Origin: Alteromonas_E sp965248545
Lineage (GTDB): Bacteria; Pseudomonadota; Gammaproteobacteria; Enterobacterales; Alteromonadaceae
NCBI GenBank assembly: GCA_965248545.1
Contig: OZ252110.1
Location: forward strand, 3,968,001-4,032,000
Reading direction: 5' to 3'
DNA length: 64,000 nt
The notes below the pieces were generated by a model. The model made no database searches. It was not told where the DNA came from and saw only the letters and a list, made by a program, of their open reading frames with translations. The position numbers and the translations under genes are program-made. Below, piece by piece: positions 1-8,394 of this stretch (within the stretch, counting starts at the first letter, position 1; the number at the start of each line of letters is the position of its first letter).

Positions 1-44
1 GTACCAATATCACTGGCGAGTTTTTCAATGGATACTTCTGCCAT
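1..44 (-). CDS. infB: Translation initiation factor IF-2, N-terminal start only
   Basis: The first 14 codons of a minus-strand gene cut by the window edge, reading MAEVSIEKLASDIG. This matches the start of the gammaproteobacterial IF-2 N-domain, and infB always follows nusA in this operon. The start codon lies 24 bp after the nusA stop, with an AGAGGAAA ribosome site before it. IF-2 delivers fMet-tRNA to the 30S subunit. The short sequence alone would not identify it; position does. Confidence 0.9.
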   Translation of the reverse strand, partial: MAEVSIEKLASDIG

Positions 45-68
45 TAATTAAATTTCCTCTTGTTGACC

Positions 69-1562
69 TTACTCTTCGCTGAACCAAACGATATTACGCG
101 CGGCCATAATTAATTCGCCGGCTTTCGCTTCGTCTAGTTCTTCAATATCACTGATATCATCTGTCCCTTGCTCAGCGAGTGCTTCAAGGTCTGTGATACC
201 GCGGCTTGCAAGTACGAATGCCACATGGCGCTCCATACCTTCAAGGTTCAATAATTCATCTTTTGGCTCGTTAGCTTCGAGTGACTCTTCGTTCGCCAAC
301 GCTTGAGTTGTTAACGTTGCACGTGCTCGGTTACGCAACTCTTCAACGGTATCTTCATCGAGACCGTCAATCGCTAGGAGTTCGTTGACTGGCACGTAGG
401 CAACTTCTTCTAGCGTGGTAAAGCCTTCTTCCACCAACACTGTGGCAAAATCTTCGTCAATATCCAGGCCCTGCGTGAACACGTCGATGACTTTGGCATT
501 TTCTTCAGCATGCTTATTGTTTAGGTCTTCGACGGTCATGACGTTCAGTTCCCAACCGGTAAGCTGACTCGCCAAACGGACGTTTTGACCACTGCGCCCA
601 ATCGCTTGAGCAAGATTGTCGGCTTCAACTGCTACGTCCATGTTACCGTTGTCTTCATCAACGACGATAGACGCTACTTCAGCAGGTGCCATGGCATTGA
701 TCACGAACTGTGCTGGGTTTTCGTCCCAAAGCACAATATCAACGCGCTCACCACCTAGCTCTCCAGAAACCGCTTGAACACGTGAACCACGCATCCCCAC
801 ACAAGCGCCAACCGGATCTAGGCGTTTGTCGTTGGTCTTAACCGCAATCTTGGCGCGCGAACCTGGGTCACGTGCAGCAGATTTAATCTCAAGTGTTTCT
901 TCGGCAATCTCAGGCACTTCCAAACGGAATAACTCAACCAACATATCGGGGTGAGTACGGCTCACAAACAGTTGTGCGCCTCGCGCTTCTGGGCGAATCA
1001 CATACAGCAAGCCGCGGACACGGTCACCTGGACGGAACGTTTCACGCGGTAACATATCATCACGGAAAATAACGCCTTCAGCGTTGTTACCCAGGTCAAT
1101 GATAATGTTGTCTCTGTTTACTTTCTTAACCGTACCGGTAACTAAGTCACCAACGCGGTCTTCATATTCGGCAATCATCTGTGCACGTTCGGCTTCGCGA
1201 ACCTTTTGCACGATAACTTGCTTGGCCGTTTGCGTCGTAATTCGGTCAAACGCGATTGACTCAATTTGCTCTTCAACAAAGTCACCTACTACCGCATCCG
1301 GCTCGTCAACTTGAGCCGCTGACAAGGTAATTTCGGCGTATGGGTTTTCCTGTGGCTGATCGTCTGGAATAACTTCCCAACGACGGAATGTATCGAAGTC
1401 ACCGGTAGTGCGGTCAATGCATACACGAACTTCGATCTCGCCTTCGTTTTTCTTTTTGGTGGCGCTCGCTAGTGCAAATTCCAATGCTTCAAAGATCTTT
1501 TCTCGCGGCACTTGTTTTTCGTTCGAAACCGCTTCTGCCACTAATAGTATTTCTTTACTCAT
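69..1562 (-). CDS. nusA: Transcription termination/antitermination factor NusA
   Basis: NusA, 497 aa, binds RNA polymerase and nascent RNA to control pausing, termination and antitermination. Visible parts in order: N-terminal RNAP-binding domain (about 1-125, beginning MSKEILLVAEAVSNEK), S1 domain (about 130-200), KH domains (GMRGSRVQAV and AIGRSGQNVRLAS motifs), and two C-terminal acidic helix-hairpin repeats (about 360-497), the E. coli-type architecture. The reading frame extends six codons upstream to a TTG, but the ATG at 1562 has an AGAGG ribosome site and matches the family N-terminus. It sits 36 bp after rimP and 24 bp before infB in one operon. Confidence 0.98.
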   Translation of the reverse strand: MSKEILLVAEAVSNEKQVPREKIFEALEFALASATKKKNEGEIEVRVCIDRTTGDFDTFRRWEVIPDDQPQENPYAEITLSAAQVDEPDAVVGDFVEEQIESIAFDRITTQTAKQVIVQKVREAERAQMIAEYEDRVGDLVTGTVKKVNRDNIIIDLGNNAEGVIFRDDMLPRETFRPGDRVRGLLYVIRPEARGAQLFVSRTHPDMLVELFRLEVPEIAEETLEIKSAARDPGSRAKIAVKTNDKRLDPVGACVGMRGSRVQAVSGELGGERVDIVLWDENPAQFVINAMAPAEVASIVVDEDNGNMDVAVEADNLAQAIGRSGQNVRLASQLTGWELNVMTVEDLNNKHAEENAKVIDVFTQGLDIDEDFATVLVEEGFTTLEEVAYVPVNELLAIDGLDEDTVEELRNRARATLTTQALANEESLEANEPKDELLNLEGMERHVAFVLASRGITDLEALAEQGTDDISDIEELDEAKAGELIMAARNIVWFSEE

Positions 1563-1598
1563 CTCTTGCCTCTTTGACAATTGCAGTGTGAGTCACTG

Positions 1599-2057
1599 CT
1601 AATCAAACGTTGGAACCAAGTTCCCTTTTTCAATATTCGCAAACGCTAAATCAAACGTTTGACCATCAACTTCAACGCTAATGACACCATCTTCTGCTGC
1701 CAATAACTTGCCTTTAAAGTTACGGCGATTGTTCATCGGCATGGATAAGCGGATGCTTACTACCTCACCTAGAATCGCTGCGTAATGCTGTTCCTTGAAC
1801 AACGGTCTATCCATTCCCGGAGAAGAAACCTCAAGGTTGTATTCCGTGCTTATCGGATCTTCAACATCCAATACGGCACTGGCTTGATGGCTAACTTCCG
1901 CACAATCATCAACTGAAATACCATTTTCATGATCAATGTAAATCCGCAAAATCGAGTGTTTACCCGCACGGACAAATTCGACCCCGACCAGCTCATAACC
2001 AAGCGCTTCAACTGGTGATGTCAACATCGCTGTTAGTCGTTTTTCTAATTGCGACAA
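1599..2057 (-). CDS. rimP: Ribosome maturation factor RimP
   Basis: RimP, 152 aa, is needed for late 30S subunit assembly. Family signatures are visible: the SPVEALGYELVGVEF start, the RIYIDHENGISVDDCAEVS segment and VSSPGMDRPL. I chose a TTG start at 2057 (MSQLEKRLTAML) because GGAGG lies five to six bases before it and the result matches family N-termini. A longer reading from TTG at 2069 would place the ribosome site inside the gene. First gene of the rimP-nusA-infB operon. Confidence 0.96.
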   Translation of the reverse strand: MSQLEKRLTAMLTSPVEALGYELVGVEFVRAGKHSILRIYIDHENGISVDDCAEVSHQASAVLDVEDPISTEYNLEVSSPGMDRPLFKEQHYAAILGEVVSIRLSMPMNNRRNFKGKLLAAEDGVISVEVDGQTFDLAFANIEKGNLVPTFD

Positions 2058-2140
2058 ACAAACCTCCAAATACGAAAAAAGGGCCTATAGCCCAACTGAA
2101 GTGCACTCGCGATACTGCCGTGCCGGTATGAAATCCCAAT

Positions 2141-2164
2141 AAAAAACCCCGGACAATGCGGGGC
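2141..2164 (-). terminator. Hairpin with T-run in the rimP leader (possible attenuator)
   Basis: On the minus strand CCCCG-CATTGTC-CGGGG is followed directly by TTTTTT, the form of an intrinsic terminator. It lies between the operon promoter (2303-2331) and rimP (2057), so it could attenuate rimP-nusA-infB transcription. The stem is only 5 bp, hence moderate confidence. Confidence 0.55.
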
Positions 2165-2302
2165 TAGTAAACTGGCTGGAAGTTGCCTCCATTCCGCTGG
2201 AGTCTTCCACAAAATGAATCGGCTAGTTGCACACATTACAACAAGTGCCTCGCGCGAAACGTTACTTTCCTTTAGAGGGAGCCCGTTTCATCAATGCCGC
2301 GC

Positions 2303-2331
2303 ATTATATAGTGACTCTAGGCTCCCTGCAA
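2303..2331 (-). promoter_or_regulatory. Strong sigma-70 promoter of the rimP-nusA-infB operon
   Basis: Minus strand: TTGCAG (2331-2326), a 17-bp spacer, then a perfect TATAAT (2308-2303), followed by a GC-rich GCGCGGC start region. GC-rich discriminators are typical of stable-RNA and ribosomal promoters under stringent control. About 245 bases of leader separate it from rimP. No tRNA is recognisable in that leader, although several short inverted repeats are. Confidence 0.8.
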
Positions 2332-2336
2332 CCGCA

Positions 2337-2558
2337 TTATTGTGCGGATTTCCTTTCTTCGAGTGCTGCTAGTTTGTTTGAGATGTTCACAAGATGATTG
2401 GTTAACTCTGGTGAATCTTTCGCCAACTCTGCAATGTGCGCGTAAAAGGCTTTTTGCTCATCCTTGGTCATCGTCACTAACCACTGTTGGTCATCGGCAT
2501 GAATCGCACTCGCACCTAGCGTGAACAGTGGTTGTGAGTTGAAGTCTAAATTTTGCAG
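2337..2558 (-). pseudogene. Truncated tandem copy of the neighbouring secreted protein's C-terminus
   Basis: The minus strand translates to a 5'-truncated frame ending in TAA at 2337. It contains LFTLGASAIHADDQQW, then MTKDEQKAFYAHIAEL and HLVNISNKLAALEERK. These align closely with the last 65 residues of the intact protein at 2598-3113 (LFMLGAASAHVDDQKW, LTKDDQKAFYQHIAEL, HLVNISNKLEALLERK). No start codon, signal peptide or N-terminal half remains, and a stop precedes the homologous part. It looks like the tail of a degraded tandem paralogue. Confidence 0.75.
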
Positions 2559-2597
2559 TTATTCAGTCAGACTATTCGATCATTCTGTATGCTTGAA

Positions 2598-3113
2598 TCA
2601 GTTGCCCGACTTTCGTTCAAGCAGCGCTTCAAGTTTATTCGAAATATTGACTAGGTGGGCCAATAGCTCCGGTGAATCCTCTGACAATTCAGCTATATGT
2701 TGATAAAACGCCTTTTGATCATCTTTGGTTAATGTAGCGACCCATTTTTGGTCATCAACGTGCGCTGACGCAGCCCCTAGCATAAACAGTTGAGCCTGAT
2801 TAGCCGATTCGTCTCTGAAAAAGCGCGGTAAACATTCTCGTTTAGCTATTTGCGTACCGATAGGTTTTACAATTCGGCAATCAACCGAGAATTTGGGAAT
2901 GGTATTAACCTTATTGTAAGCCTCATACATCGCGAATTTTGCACGCTCATATTCGCGTTCAAAAAAAGCGACAGGCCGCTGCCCTTGCACGGATACGACC
3001 TCCATATCCTGTTGCGCAGTAGCTGCATGTTTTTGCGCTTGCGCAGGGTTTGCGGCAAACGACAGGGCAATCGCAACCACGCTCAAAAATGACTTACATG
3101 AAATCAGTTTCAT
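2598..3113 (-). CDS. Secreted protein of unknown function with Cys-x3-KPIG-x5-R-x-Cys motif
   Basis: 171 aa with a signal peptide (MKLISCKSFLSVVAIALSF, cleavage probably after AQA near residue 26), so likely periplasmic. The mature part has a predicted helical segment, then two cysteines in CRIVKPIGTQIAKREC (about residues 79-94), then a charged helical C-terminus. I recognise no enzyme family. The same two-cysteine pattern appears in the lipoprotein at 30498-30776, and such motifs occur in small gammaproteobacterial secreted proteins. AAGGAAA supports the ATG. A degraded copy of the C-terminus lies directly downstream. Confidence 0.75.
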   Translation of the reverse strand: MKLISCKSFLSVVAIALSFAANPAQAQKHAATAQQDMEVVSVQGQRPVAFFEREYERAKFAMYEAYNKVNTIPKFSVDCRIVKPIGTQIAKRECLPRFFRDESANQAQLFMLGAASAHVDDQKWVATLTKDDQKAFYQHIAELSEDSPELLAHLVNISNKLEALLERKSGN

Positions 3114-3451
3114 CGACTATTTCCTTGTTCTAATACATAAAAACAACTGAGGCTGCCCCCGAATCCAAACGCAGCTTTGTTCAACATTGAAACTCGATTG
3201 GGACTGGCCGATATCATAACTATTGTTCAAATTGGAAACAGCTTCAAGTCCATTGCACTTAAAATTGAAGCCCTTGTTGTCACCTCATCTTCTTTAAGCT
3301 TGAAATTTAAAGTGCTGGTGTCAGCGTTCTTTGCGGGTAAATACAGCGTGAAAGTTAAAGCCATATTCGGCGAGAGTGATTGAAATTAGCGCAGCATGAG
3401 TAACGAACCGTCACTCAAGCTGCGCCAATCTAACATGATATCTGTTGCAGC
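3114..3451. other. 338-bp gap with one weak gene remnant
   Basis: No confident gene. The minus strand carries a 45-codon frame (3364-3227, MALTFTLYLPAKNADTST...) whose composition is protein-like and could be the tail of a lost gene, but it has no ribosome site. An opposite frame at 3177-3383 is equally unsupported. No clear terminator or promoter was seen. Confidence 0.35.
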
Positions 3452-4537
3452 TTAGCCCTGGGCTAATTGGTCGAGTAATGCAATCACCTGTTGACTTGCA
3501 TTTTCCATACGTCTCAAGTTGTCCATCGCCTGCTGAGCATCGCCTGCCTGCATGGCTCGCATTGCCTGTACACCACAGGAATGAACTTCAGCGTGAGGCT
3601 TGTCTAACGATTGAAATGCAGGGTTATGAGAATGTGTTTGGCGGCCTTCGTGCTGGTACCATTGACCCAAACGACAACTGCGGTGGTCGCCCAAATCTTC
3701 TGGGCTTTTATGACTTAAGTTAAGCAATACGGCGTAGACGTCTTTTTTCCACACCATATGGTCAAGTTTAACCGTCTGGATAAAGGTCTTCAGTGACGAA
3801 TCCGAAATGACATTTTTCATCGATTCACAGCATTCGACAATCTGTGAGAACTGGTCGTTTAGCTCACCAACACCTGATGACAATACATCATTATTGGTCT
3901 TAATCTCGTCTACCGAGCCTACCGCGTATTTGGTTGAGCTGATGATCGTTGAGACCAAATCTGCAACTTCGCTGGCAGATTTATTGGTTTCTGTAGCCAG
4001 GGTCCGAACTTCGTCGGCGACCACGCTAAATCCGCGGCCTGCGTCCCCAGCCCGCGCGGCTTCGATTGCAGCATTTAACGCCAACAAATTGGTTTGGTCA
4101 GAAATGCTTGTGATGGTCGATACGAACGTATTGATACTGTCCGCTTTTTCCGACAACCCGGTGATACTGTTGTTCATGTCACCCATTTTGCCACCCATGT
4201 GCTGCATAGACGTCACAATATCTGAGAGTGATTGGCTAGACGTCCCAAACAGTTCGTCCATGCGCGCGATGGACTGTGATTCATTGTCGATGCGCTCGTG
4301 AGACTCCAGAACCGTGCCGCGGATACCTTCAATCTGCTCTAATGACTCAACAACCAAATTACACAAATCAGCTTGGATCTGACTGTGTGGATCTTCAGCG
4401 ACCTGGCTAACCTGATGTTGCAACTCTGCGTTTTGTTCTTTCATACTAGCAAGCTCTTGCTGCAGCGCTTTGACTTCAGATCGCAGGTTTTGATTTTCTT
4501 TTTGAGTTTGTTGATGTGTGGAAGAAAGAACAAACAT
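3452..4537 (-). CDS. Soluble methyl-accepting chemotaxis protein with C-terminal CZB domain
   Basis: 361 aa with no membrane segment. Residues 5-48 form a coiled coil. The chemoreceptor signalling hairpin tip is clear at about 143-180 (DQTNLLALNAAIEAARAGDAGRGF). The C-terminus (about 257-322) has the CZB zinc-binding pattern: His260 in LDHMVW, Cys288 in CRLGQW, and His315/His319 in PHAEVH. CZB receptors such as Helicobacter TlpD sense oxidants or zinc in the cytoplasm, and this layout is alike. It would signal through CheA/CheW encoded elsewhere. AGGAGCC supports the start. It lies 88 bp behind a small STAS-like gene on the same strand. Confidence 0.93.
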   Translation of the reverse strand: MFVLSSTHQQTQKENQNLRSEVKALQQELASMKEQNAELQHQVSQVAEDPHSQIQADLCNLVVESLEQIEGIRGTVLESHERIDNESQSIARMDELFGTSSQSLSDIVTSMQHMGGKMGDMNNSITGLSEKADSINTFVSTITSISDQTNLLALNAAIEAARAGDAGRGFSVVADEVRTLATETNKSASEVADLVSTIISSTKYAVGSVDEIKTNNDVLSSGVGELNDQFSQIVECCESMKNVISDSSLKTFIQTVKLDHMVWKKDVYAVLLNLSHKSPEDLGDHRSCRLGQWYQHEGRQTHSHNPAFQSLDKPHAEVHSCGVQAMRAMQAGDAQQAMDNLRRMENASQQVIALLDQLAQG

Positions 4538-4625
4538 GTAGTTAGGCTCCTATAACACAGTGAACTGTGGGTAATTTTTAGTTAAAACGACAACTTATCT
4601 CATTTTATCGACAGCTTTGCGTCAT

Positions 4626-5009
4626 TCAGGAGTCACTAAATGCACAATTAGCATTAATTGCCGCTTTTTCATCGTTATAAAACGCTATCGGTAGTCCGGC
4701 GTTGCTCGCTGTCTTACCGAGAAATTCGCGCTGAAGAGGATTTCCTATCCCAGCAATCTTTTTACAACCAAGATTTTTACATCGGCAGTAAGACGCGATT
4801 AGTTCATCAATAGCACTCGGCGTAGGCAACGCCTCCTTGCCCAATGACTCAACTAGAATCCATCCACCTTGCTCCAGCTCAATCGCTTGCGCTGCGATGC
4901 TTTTGAATAGCGCTTGTATTCCTTCTGAATTAAATGCAGTAGTTGGTCTGTTGATGATGATCCGACCAATACGTTCTACATTTATATTTCCATGTGCTGC
5001 GAATACCAT
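4626..5009 (-). CDS. Small STAS/SpoIIAA-like protein, function unknown
   Basis: 127 aa, cytoplasmic, no signal or membrane segment. The alternation of strand and helix (GRIIINRPTTAFNSEGIQALF, then GGWILVESLGKEALPTPSAIDELI, then KKIAGIGNPLQREFL) resembles STAS/SpoIIAA-like folds, but I cannot see a diagnostic motif, so the family is a guess. It precedes the CZB chemoreceptor by 88 bp on the same strand and may share its transcript. AGAGG lies upstream of the ATG. A shorter protein with a similar N-terminal pattern is encoded divergently at 5245-5409. Confidence 0.6.
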   Translation of the reverse strand: MVFAAHGNINVERIGRIIINRPTTAFNSEGIQALFKSIAAQAIELEQGGWILVESLGKEALPTPSAIDELIASYCRCKNLGCKKIAGIGNPLQREFLGKTASNAGLPIAFYNDEKAAINANCAFSDS

Positions 5010-5244
5010 TAAGCACGACCTCTTGTGACGCTGGTGACAGACGTCAGCTTTGCAAACGTTTTACTGTAAACCGAAATTAAGCATAGCGAGAGATCGTGTG
5101 GGTCGCAATTAAACTTCTAGGTTAACTACGCAAAATAATTCAAGGTTTGTTGAATCTAACGACGGTTTGCGCTTTTGCTTGCGAAAGCTAAATCTATATG
5201 TACACAGTGTAGTCATCACCAAGCCACGTTAAGCCAAAGGTTTT

Positions 5245-5409
5245 ATGCAAAAAGCTAGTTTTGACATTATCCAAAATTACCAGCTTTTAATGGTCAGGCC
5301 TATCGGAGCATGGAGCGAGGACAAAGCCCTCGCATTTACGCAAGCTGCGAATCGGTGTGTGCAGCGCGACATTATGAATACAATCAGACAGAGCTGTTGC
5401 AGTTTCTAA
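5245..5409 (+). CDS. Possible 54-aa protein, perhaps a truncated STAS-like relative
   Basis: ATG at 5245 with AAAGG five bases upstream opens a 54-codon frame: MQKASFDIIQNYQLLMVRP, then IGAWSEDKALAF and a Cys-rich end. The pattern strand-RP-x3-W/F-acidic helix resembles the start of the divergent 127-aa protein at 4626-5009, and these proteins normally run to about 120 aa. It may be the surviving 5' end of a paralogue. Real expression is uncertain. Confidence 0.4.
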   Translation: MQKASFDIIQNYQLLMVRPIGAWSEDKALAFTQAANRCVQRDIMNTIRQSCCSF

Positions 5410-5510
5410 CCATTTGAGCCCCTCTGCGGATTTTTTTTTCAACAATTTAAAACTTTTACCTGAACCCGCTCGACTTAACCTGTAATGACATCAACATCAG
5501 GTATAGAAGC

Positions 5511-6071
5511 ATGAAAAAAATGACCCAATTTATCGTTGCAACTTCTTTTTCGCTTACAGCATTGGCGCCCGTATTTGCAATACAAAACGACCTTGACTCC
5601 ATCGACGATTACACAATCATTGCCTACAAAGACTGCAAACTGGTGTTTCAACAACCAATGTCGGTGGCGCAAATCGACGCCTACCACGATTTGCAAACTC
5701 AGGCTGACAAAATGGATGACCTTGAACTAGGAATCGATGGTATCGAGGCTGAAGTTGAACACTTCACACAAGAAATTGAACTACTGACGGATCTGGCTAT
5801 TCAGGATAGCGATGGAACGTTAACCATCAATAAAAACCTATTGGCAGAGCAACAGGATATCGTCGCGCAATTGGAACACTTCATGGAGAATAATGAGCAC
5901 CGCTTCGACGCCTTAACCGACCACGCCGATGTATTGGCCGACTACGCCGACACATTTGGCGATTTGATCGAAGATGATTTGAGCGCGGTCGACTATGACA
6001 ATGTTCGTATCATAACGCCCGATAACCGCAACGAAAATTTTCGCTGCGACAATCTCAGCATCTCGATGTAA
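5511..6071 (+). CDS. Secreted acidic helical protein, unknown function
   Basis: 186 aa with a signal peptide (MKKMTQFIVATSFSLTALAP, cleavage near AFA at about residue 22). The mature protein is acidic and mostly helical, with a heptad-like stretch (about 60-150) that suggests a coiled coil. It has two cysteines, Cys43 in YKDCKLVF and one near the end (FRCDNLS), which could form a disulfide. No family recognised. It stands alone, converging on the alpha/beta hydrolase gene with only 8 bp between stops. Confidence 0.7.
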   Translation: MKKMTQFIVATSFSLTALAPVFAIQNDLDSIDDYTIIAYKDCKLVFQQPMSVAQIDAYHDLQTQADKMDDLELGIDGIEAEVEHFTQEIELLTDLAIQDSDGTLTINKNLLAEQQDIVAQLEHFMENNEHRFDALTDHADVLADYADTFGDLIEDDLSAVDYDNVRIITPDNRNENFRCDNLSISM

Positions 6072-6079
6072 TCATTTAC

Positions 6080-6874
6080 TCAAGCGCGATTAGGGTTTGG
6101 ATACAACAGCTTGTGCATGACCTTATGCCGGAATGGGTGCCAATGCCCTTCCGGCTGCGCCAATCGGTTGGCAATAATCCACAGCACTTGCGCATTATGA
6201 CCGAGCCCCAAATGACTGCCTCGGACTTCGATATTCTCGGACTGAATAGCATCGTGCGCCCAATCATCTCTGCAGGCCTGCCAATGTGCGATGCCATCGG
6301 TGCGCGAATAGATTGCGCTGGAGGGAACCGGCGGTGGCATCAACATTCTTTGCATTGCCTCGGGCTCTTGTTGCGCTACATCACCATTGATGAGTTGGAA
6401 AATCCGTGCCGCAACTGGCGCTGCGCCTTTGGGTCCATTAAAAGGGCTGCCCAGTGAAACAACCTGGCGCACGCAATCAGGGATCACTCTGGCGATTTCG
6501 CGAGCCAGAATTCCACCTAAACTCCAACCGACTAAACTCACTTTTTGTTCGTGAATAACGTGTTGTTCAATGACTTTGTTCAACAGAGCATCACTGACGA
6601 CTCGCTTGCCCCCCGTTATATGGGTGCCCATATTGCGACCTAAGCCCCACCCTGAGGCTTGATAGCCTTTCATCTTGAGGAATGTGCGCAGCAATCCGGT
6701 GCTGCGATCACTCGCCAGAAACCCTGGTAACACAATTACGGGGTGTCCATCACCAACCGGCGCACGCAACAACAGGGGCATCATTAACCCTGCTGTACCA
6801 AACTCCATCAGGGCTCTTCCCTCACGCAGGAAATTCAATCTTGAGGGTCGATTCAAGCTTACTTCATTACTCAT
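6080..6874 (-). CDS. Alpha/beta hydrolase linked to WS/DGAT (lipase-like)
   Basis: 264 aa, alpha/beta-hydrolase fold. The nucleophile elbow GWSLGG (116-121, Ser118) follows an oxyanion-type VIVLPGFLAS (47-55). A likely catalytic His lies late, in GSHLGLGHN. There is no clear signal peptide. The start codon overlaps the WS/DGAT stop by 4 bp (ATGA), so translation is coupled and the two probably act in one pathway. Hydrolases of this kind often neighbour WS/DGAT genes and may act on neutral lipids or acyl esters; the substrate is inferred from context only. Confidence 0.85.
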   Translation of the reverse strand: MSNEVSLNRPSRLNFLREGRALMEFGTAGLMMPLLLRAPVGDGHPVIVLPGFLASDRSTGLLRTFLKMKGYQASGWGLGRNMGTHITGGKRVVSDALLNKVIEQHVIHEQKVSLVGWSLGGILAREIARVIPDCVRQVVSLGSPFNGPKGAAPVAARIFQLINGDVAQQEPEAMQRMLMPPPVPSSAIYSRTDGIAHWQACRDDWAHDAIQSENIEVRGSHLGLGHNAQVLWIIANRLAQPEGHWHPFRHKVMHKLLYPNPNRA

Positions 6875-8331
6875 AAATGCTTCTCTTCATCACTGATTAA
6901 CGCGTTTAACGCTGCAAAGGCGCTGATGCGTTGCTCAACTGCAGATTCCAACTCAAGTGCTGATTCACGCAAATATCGAGCGAAAATCTCTATGTCGGGC
7001 ATTATATTGTCCGCGCTGGTAGGGCTGATCGACAAAGTGTTGTCATAACTAAACACCGGCATTATCAGTCCCATTCCGTCAAAAATAGGCGCGGTTCCCA
7101 TGTTCACCAATAGTTTATGCCCCGACAGATAGACTGGAATCGGTGGTCCAGGCACATTGGTGATCACCACATTGAAAAACGGTTTATGCCGCTTGGCCAA
7201 CGCCATCTTTGAATACAAACGTGCGGCAGTACCCGCCAAACCGAATGGAATTAACTCAGCAAAACCCATCAAACTTCTGGCATCTAACGCATTTTGATAA
7301 CGCTTTTGCGCAGTGGTGTTTTCAACTATTTGTTTGAAACGAGCGATTGGGTCTTCGAGATCGGTTGCCAATGCTACGTACATTGCGGAAACTTGATTAC
7401 CCATGGCGTTTTTTTCGTCATCGGTACGCGTGCTCACGGGAACCATCGCCACTAGAGGTTCGTTGGGTAACGCTTGCTTTTCGAGCAAATAGCGACGCAA
7501 CGCGCCTGCGCATATGGTCAATACTGCATCATTTAACGATGCACCTTTTACGCCTTTACGGAGTGCTTTGACCCGGCGTAATTCGAGTACTGCTGAATCC
7601 CAGCGGCGCTGGTGTTCTACGGTGGTATTCAGCGGACTGGCTGGCGCACTGAACGGCATTTTGGGTGAGGGTAACCCCTCTATTCGCGCCATATAACTGG
7701 CTTTTAATGCTGATTTGCCGGCATCCCATAGTAAACCAGGAATTTTACCCGGTCGGGCAACCATATTGAGTGCCGATTGACCGAGCAAACCCAGTGTACC
7801 GAGCTCTTCACTGGTGCCGCCTTCCTCATTTGGCTGAGGCTCTCGTGGTGTGGGAGAAATATCAAACAGCATACTCATTAGGTCAGCACCAGATTTACCG
7901 TCAAAACCAGCATGATGAATCTTACTGATAAGCGCTACTGAGCCAGGTGGCGTTTGTGCAATAGAATCAACGCCTTCGACAAAGACAAACTCCCATAGAG
8001 GCTTGTCGCGATCAATTTGACCGGAGAATACATCAGAGGCCATTTGACGCAGCTCTCGCCAACCACCGGGTTTTGGCAACTGGCGACGGAAAACGTGGCG
8101 GTTGATATCAAAGTCTGGATCTTTTACCCAATATGGGCGATCAACACCTGAGGCGACACTGGCTAACTTTTGTTGTAACCGATCAACGGTGTGGACACGA
8201 GCGGATAAAAAAGCGAGGAAATCATCAAAGCTAAGTGAACCTTCTAAAATCGCAACGCCACCAATATTCATTGGAACATCGTCAGATTCTAAATAAAGAA
8301 AGGATGCATCGAGACCGCTTAGTGCTTCCAT
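6871..8331 (-). CDS. Wax ester synthase/diacylglycerol acyltransferase (WS/DGAT)
   Basis: 486 aa, usual family length. It begins with the conserved SGLDASFLYLE/MNIGG segment and has the catalytic HHxxxDG motif at 139-145 (HHAGFDG). Downstream family blocks include NDAVLTICAGALR, VSTRTDDEKNAMGNQ and NVVITNVPGPP. The enzyme esterifies acyl-CoA with fatty alcohol or diacylglycerol, storing wax esters or triacylglycerol, and works at the inner membrane face. It lies 63 bp downstream of the GNAT-cNMP gene and overlaps the hydrolase gene by 4 bp, giving a three-gene operon. Confidence 0.96.
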   Translation of the reverse strand: MEALSGLDASFLYLESDDVPMNIGGVAILEGSLSFDDFLAFLSARVHTVDRLQQKLASVASGVDRPYWVKDPDFDINRHVFRRQLPKPGGWRELRQMASDVFSGQIDRDKPLWEFVFVEGVDSIAQTPPGSVALISKIHHAGFDGKSGADLMSMLFDISPTPREPQPNEEGGTSEELGTLGLLGQSALNMVARPGKIPGLLWDAGKSALKASYMARIEGLPSPKMPFSAPASPLNTTVEHQRRWDSAVLELRRVKALRKGVKGASLNDAVLTICAGALRRYLLEKQALPNEPLVAMVPVSTRTDDEKNAMGNQVSAMYVALATDLEDPIARFKQIVENTTAQKRYQNALDARSLMGFAELIPFGLAGTAARLYSKMALAKRHKPFFNVVITNVPGPPIPVYLSGHKLLVNMGTAPIFDGMGLIMPVFSYDNTLSISPTSADNIMPDIEIFARYLRESALELESAVEQRISAFAALNALISDEEKHL

Positions 8332-8394
8332 TTTGACTCCACACTCATTTGTAAATCAAATGTTAATGCAGGTGTGGCACTTGAGCAAGTCAAA

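Noticed and set aside
2070..2330. A tRNA in the rimP leader, as in E. coli metY
   Set aside because: No cloverleaf, TTC arm or anticodon loop could be assembled; only short hairpins and a terminator-like stem are present.
3177..3383. 68-codon plus-strand frame
   Set aside because: No ribosome site, no recognisable motif, and it lies opposite an equally weak minus-strand remnant.
3807..4301. 164-codon plus-strand frame
   Set aside because: Antisense to the well supported CZB chemoreceptor; low-complexity Ser/Thr-rich translation typical of shadow frames.
8346..8362. CATTTG-TAAAT-CAAATG dyad between the GNAT-cNMP and WS/DGAT genes
   Set aside because: Six-bp arms in AT-rich DNA; does not match PsrA or FadR sites and could be chance.
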